Positions 59,690-64,000 of a stretch of 64,000 nucleotides of DNA are shown here, piece after piece. The DNA is from Morinoia aosen. Taxonomy: Eukaryota; Arthropoda; Malacostraca; Amphipoda; Talitridae. The notes under the pieces are model-generated. The model worked only from the letters and a program-made list of their open reading frames with translations, was not told where the DNA came from and did no database searches. Positions within the stretch are counted from its first letter, which is position 1, and each line of letters begins with the position of its first letter. Location: NCBI GenBank assembly GCA_030386875.1, contig CM059567.1:51506020-51570019 (forward strand), written 5' to 3'. The translations under genes and the position numbers were made by a program.

Positions 59690-62600
59690 TTTATTTTTCT
59701 TACTCTATTTTCTTATTTACTTTTTCGAAGTTTTGACTTTTTTATTTATTTTACTTTTGTTTACCATGTTTACTTTTTCAACTTATTTTTACCTTTTTTT
59801 ATTTTTTCTCTACTTTGATTTATTGTTTTTTACTTTTCTTTATTTTTTTCTTGTTTTACTTTAATTACTTTTAAATTTTTATTTACTTCTTTGACTTATT
59901 TTTGAATTCTTTTATTTCTTGTCATATATACTTTTTTTACTTTTTTCTTTTTGATTTCTTTTCGTTTTTACTTTTTATTATTTGTTTTACTTTTTCTTTT
60001 TAATTTTTTTACTTTTTTATTTTTATTACTGCTCTTTACTTCTATGACTTTTTTACCTTTTTGACATTTTAACTTCTACAATTTTGTTTCTGAATTCCTT
60101 TAGTTTTTACTTTTTTACTGCTTGTGACTTTTTAACCTTTTTTGACTTCTTTCCTTTTTTACTTATATCTACTTCTTTATATCTGTTGACTATTTTACTT
60201 ATTTGTCGTATATTAATTTTTTATTTATTTTTACTTTTTTCCTTTTTTCACTTTTTTCACTTATTACTTTTTTACCTTTTCAGTTTTTACTTTTTGACAT
60301 TTTTCTATTTTGTTTGCTTTATTATTAATTTACTCCCTTTTTTCCTTTTCGTTTTTTTATTTTGTTGGCTTTTTTCATTTCTTAACTCACCTAACTTTTT
60401 TGAGTCATTTTTAACTTTTTCAACTTTTTCATGTTTTTTCCATTTTTTATTTACTCTACTTCACTTATATTAATTTTTTGTCTTGTTTTACTTTTTTTAC
60501 TTATTTTTGACTGGTTTTACTTCTCCTTTTTCACTTATTTACTTCACTTTCTTCCCTATTTTAATTTTTATTTCTTTGTACTTTTACTTTACTTGTTGAT
60601 ATTGGTTTTACATATATAATTTTTTACTTTTACTTTTTTACATTTTTACTTCTACTTCAATTTTTTTATTTCTTACATCTATGACTTTTTACTTATTTGA
60701 CTTTTTCAGTTTTTTTCTTATTTTACTTTTTTTCAATTTTTAATTTGACTTTTTCTATTTTTTACATTTATATTTTTTTTTACTTTTCTATTATTATCAA
60801 CTGTTTTACTTTTCAATTTTTTTATTTTTTGACTATTTTAACCCCGTTTTTTAGTTTTTACTTCTTTACTTTTTTACATCTCATGACTTTTCTACTTCTA
60901 CTTTACTAAATAGGCTTACTTCTACTTCACTTTTTACATTTTTCAACTTCAGTTATTTGATCTGTACTTTTTTTACATATATTTTTTATACTGTTTTTTA
61001 CTTTTTTGACTTACATATTTCTGACTTTTTTGCTTTTTCGCATTTTTTGAATTATTAACTTTTTTACTTTTACTTCTTATTTTGTTTTTTATCTATTTTA
61101 CTTTCTGACGTATTCAACTTATTTTACTGGAATTTTTTGTCTTCTTAACTTTTCGACTATTTATTACTTTTTTACTTACTTTATACTTTTTTCACCTCAT
61201 TTTCCTTTTGTCTTTTTGACTTTTTCGACTTATTTCCCTTTTTTGACTTGTTTTGACTTTGTTACTTTTTGTACTTTTTTTTCTAAATTTTACTCTGACT
61301 TTATTGACGTTTTTACTTATTCTGACTTTTTTGTACTTTTCTGACTTATTTTGCTTCTGTGACTTTTTTGGCTTACTTTTTTTACTTCTTTTGACCGTGC
61401 TTTGAATTTCTTTAACTTCTTTTGACTTTTTTTACTTCTCTTGGCTTGTTTTTACTTGTTACTTTTTTGACTTATCAAACTTTTTCATGACTTGTTTGTA
61501 CTCTCTTGACTTTTTTTACTCATCTGACTTTTTTACTGTTTACTTGTTTGACTTTTTTTCCTTCATTTACTTCTGAATTTTTTACTTTTTCTTGACTTTG
61601 ATTGTCTTTTAATACTTATTTGACTTAGGACTATTTTGACTTCTCTATGGTTTTTTATTTGGTTCACTCTATATATCTTTGACTTTTTTACTTGTTTTGT
61701 CTTTCTTTACTTTATGTAGAAATTTTTTACTTCATTGTTTTTACTTTTTTACTTATTTTTCCAATTACATTTATTTTTACTTAAATGCCTTTTTTTACTT
61801 CTACTATAACTCAACTTTTTTACCTATTTCGAATTTTTTTACCTCTACTTTCTTACTTTTTCATGATTTTTTCTTGACTTTCACTCTCTATTATAGGTTT
61901 TCATGACTCCTGACTTATTTTGCTTATTCACTTTTTGTACTTTTTTACCTGTTTTTGACTTGTTTTGACGTTTTTTACTCGTTTTTTACTTATTCTACAT
62001 CTTTACTATTTTGACCTGTTTTACTTATTCACACTGAGTTTACTCATTTTTACTTAATTTGACTTTATCTTGTTTTGATTTTATTTTTTTTGTCACGTTT
62101 TTTACTTGTTTTTCCTTTGACTTTTTTGACATTTTTTTGATTTGACTGTTTTTCACTTCTTGACATTTCCAACTCCTTATGGCTTTTTTCACTCATTATA
62201 CTTTTTCATTTTTTATTACTTTATTGACTTATTTTACTTCTGATTTCCTTTTGACTCGTTCTTTACTTTTTTCCACTTTTTTCACTTGTTTTGCCTTTTT
62301 TTAGTTTTTTGAGTTGCCATTTATTTTACTTCTACTTATATTTCTTTTTATTCTGTTTTTACTGTTTTCAACATGTTTTTTTACTTGAATTTCATTTGAA
62401 TTTACTCCTTGACTGTTTTTTCTTTTTCATTTTTACTTTTAATTTTTTTAAATTTTCATGACTTTCCATGACTATTTCTCAAGTTATGCTTCTTTTATTG
62501 TTTTATTTGTTTATGCTTATTTTGCTTTATTTTTTGTTTTTTACTTCTTTTACTTTTTTACTTCTGTCTTTTTTTATTTATGTTACGTTGATTTTTCTAT

Positions 62601-62760
62601 CTCTACTTTTTCAACGTTATTTACTTTTTCTCTTATTTTGACTTATTTGTTAATTTTAATTTTTAATTATTTCACCTTGATTCCGACTTTTTCGACTTTG
62701 ACTTGACTTATTTTTACTTTTTCTTATTTTGTTCTTTTTTTTTTACTTTGACATTCATAT
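59690..62760. repeat. 3-kb pyrimidine-rich low-complexity array
   Basis: Almost continuous degenerate units of TTTTACTTTTT, TTTTTGACTTT and TTACTTATTTT with very strong strand asymmetry: T dominates, C is regular, and A and G occur mainly inside TACTT and TGACTT. The many plus-strand Phe/Leu/Tyr/Ser-rich open frames are products of this composition, not membrane proteins. Begins about 1.2 kb after the MED20 stop. Confidence 0.9.
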
Positions 62761-62770
62761 GACATTTTTT

Positions 62771-62945
62771 CTCACCTCCAGTTCTAGTGCATCCATTTTC
62801 AATAATATAACCTAAATATTTTCATTCTTTAGTCCTATCTATTCTGATTTATTAACATTTCACAGTCTTTCTTTGTCAGTCTCATCATTATTTATAACCG
62901 TAACCTTACTTTTATTGGCACCAAAGCTCATTTTGAAATGTTTTG
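62771..62945 (-). pseudogene. Decayed LINE reverse transcriptase fragment
   Basis: On the minus strand, one frame gives KMSFGANKSKVTVINNDETD, and after a frame change another gives KYLGYIIENGCTRTGGE. NxxKSKVxVI followed about 30 residues later by KYLG is the conserved order after the YxDD motif in non-LTR retrotransposon RTs. Stops and a frameshift show it is dead. Too short to assign a clade. Confidence 0.6.
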
Positions 62946-64000
62946 AATCTGTTACGGTCGAATGAAAAGGAACATTGTTAAAATTAGGGATGGGGAAACG
63001 TGGAGGAAACTATCTACAAATCAGCTTGAAGTCGCCTAAACGCAAAAAGAACGGTCAAACCCATGCGTTCTTTTTGCCCCACCATGTATAAAACCAAATA
63101 ATGAAAAATACTCGTATTTAACTAATGTTTAAAACGTTAATTACCATATGATCAAGTTTTTTTTTCATTGTAACCAAGACGCCATCAGTTTGTATCGGCT
63201 AAACATAAATACTTGGAAGGCTTATTGCTTTCACTTTTATACTAACAGATTGTAAAACAATTTCTCATTTGCTTGTATTGTTTTTGAACAAAGCTTATTT
63301 TCTGATCTAGAATGAATATCGAAGTAACTATATGTGTGTGATTGCACTGTTGCTTCAAACATTTCAAATGTTGCAAGACAACTTTTTTTCATTGGTCATT
63401 CCATTTCATAAGCTCATCTTGTTTGCTACCAGCCTATCACACTATAGCCTCTAGTTTTAAACCGAAGAGAAGGGCATGAAATTCTAGCTCAATGAACTGA
63501 AAGGTTACCCTAAACCCTGTCCAACTTTTTCTAAATTGCTTGCTTAAATCCATGCAGATCCGGAAATAAATCAGTATATGTATATACCAAGCCTTTTCCT
63601 CTTTTCAAGTAGAGGGTGGCTAGCATCATTGACATGATACTTTACAGGGGTCAATGATACTTTACTTTACAAATAAATCAGAGACGTACATATTCATCCA
63701 AAATACAACGTTCTACCTCTGCGCCACGGAGGTAATTGCGTGAGTAAAGTTGAAAAAATTTAAAGGACAAGAAGTGTATTGCTTGAAGTACGTAAAATGC
63801 GTTAATGAATGTATCTACTGCAAATGCTCTGAAATTATTTTCAATATCTGAGGGGATGTTAATTGCGTTTTTTCTGCGATTGGTTTAAATTAATGTCTCT
63901 TGAACTACCGGGTTCTCAACCGTTGATGATTTTGAGTTGTTGTGGCTATTTCGAGTCTCTCAAATGTACCAGCCGCTATCGATTTTATAATGTAAAATGA
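62946..64000. other. Unassigned spacer at the right edge
   Basis: No gene. A perfect 11-bp inverted repeat GCAAAAAGAAC/GTTCTTTTTGC at 63042-63052 and 63067-63077 could form a small hairpin. Confidence 0.6.

Noticed and set aside
59568..62706. Phe/Leu/Tyr-rich frames looking like multi-pass membrane proteins
   Set aside because: Result of extreme T-richness; no ordered membrane topology or homology.
1..64000. tRNA, 5S or spliceosomal RNA genes
   Set aside because: No T-loop/acceptor pattern other than the primer-site complement in the gypsy element was noticed; a covariance-model scan was not possible.

Overview
The window is eukaryotic and most likely from an insect or other arthropod. Two conserved animal genes are recognisable: the N-terminal exon of a bruchpilot/ELKS-CAST-ERC active-zone scaffold protein on the minus strand (33437-34210), and a complete six-exon Mediator subunit 20 gene on the plus strand (51060-58490). 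The intron sizes (0.6-3.4 kb in MED20, at least 33 kb after the bruchpilot exon), the AT-rich spacers and the mix of Ty3/gypsy, Tc1, LINE and palindromic short elements fit a repeat-rich arthropod genome. Everything else is repeat or unassigned DNA. No bacterial-type operon, rRNA, tRNA or CRISPR array was recognised.

Layout. 1-7320: spacer with a degenerate 21-bp repeat (about 1970-2355), a perfect 24-bp x 21 array (3289-3792), an 87-bp direct repeat and a CT-rich minisatellite. 7322-10496: a 29-bp minisatellite split by a young 2106-bp LTR element (8277-10382) that is a mag-like Ty3/gypsy deletion derivative with a 5-bp target duplication. 10500-30700: mostly unassigned, with a 75-bp array (14.4-15.2 kb), a 50-bp GGGCCC-rich array (18.9-20.05 kb), two inverted copies of one 112-bp palindromic MITE (17478-17589 and 24805-24916), a 296-bp foldback (23184-23479) and a candidate orphan coding exon (26936-27046, minus). 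30.7-32.1 kb and 36.97-39.75 kb hold two larger inverted repeats. 40195-40698 is a small repeat-coding ORF with an excellent start context.

41226-50668 is a full-length 9.4-kb Ty3/gypsy retrotransposon on the minus strand: 2.26-kb LTRs, a tRNA-Gly-type primer site, gag, and pol joined to gag by a textbook -1 frameshift signal (GGGAAAC heptamer, 7-nt spacer, H-type pseudoknot). Pol has one in-frame stop near the end of the integrase core and is otherwise open. Its 5' LTR lies about 390 bp from the MED20 start codon, in divergent orientation. MED20 carries a dead Tc1 transposon in intron 4 and a LINE fragment in intron 5. Downstream of MED20 is a 3-kb array of degenerate TTTTACTTTTTGACTT-like sequence (59.69-62.76 kb), then another decayed LINE reverse-transcriptase fragment.

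The two host genes have unrelated jobs: transcription initiation by Mediator, and presynaptic active-zone organisation. No functional link between them is implied by their neighbourhood. Coordinates of exons and element ends were read by eye from splice motifs, family resemblance and repeat alignment; no database search was possible.
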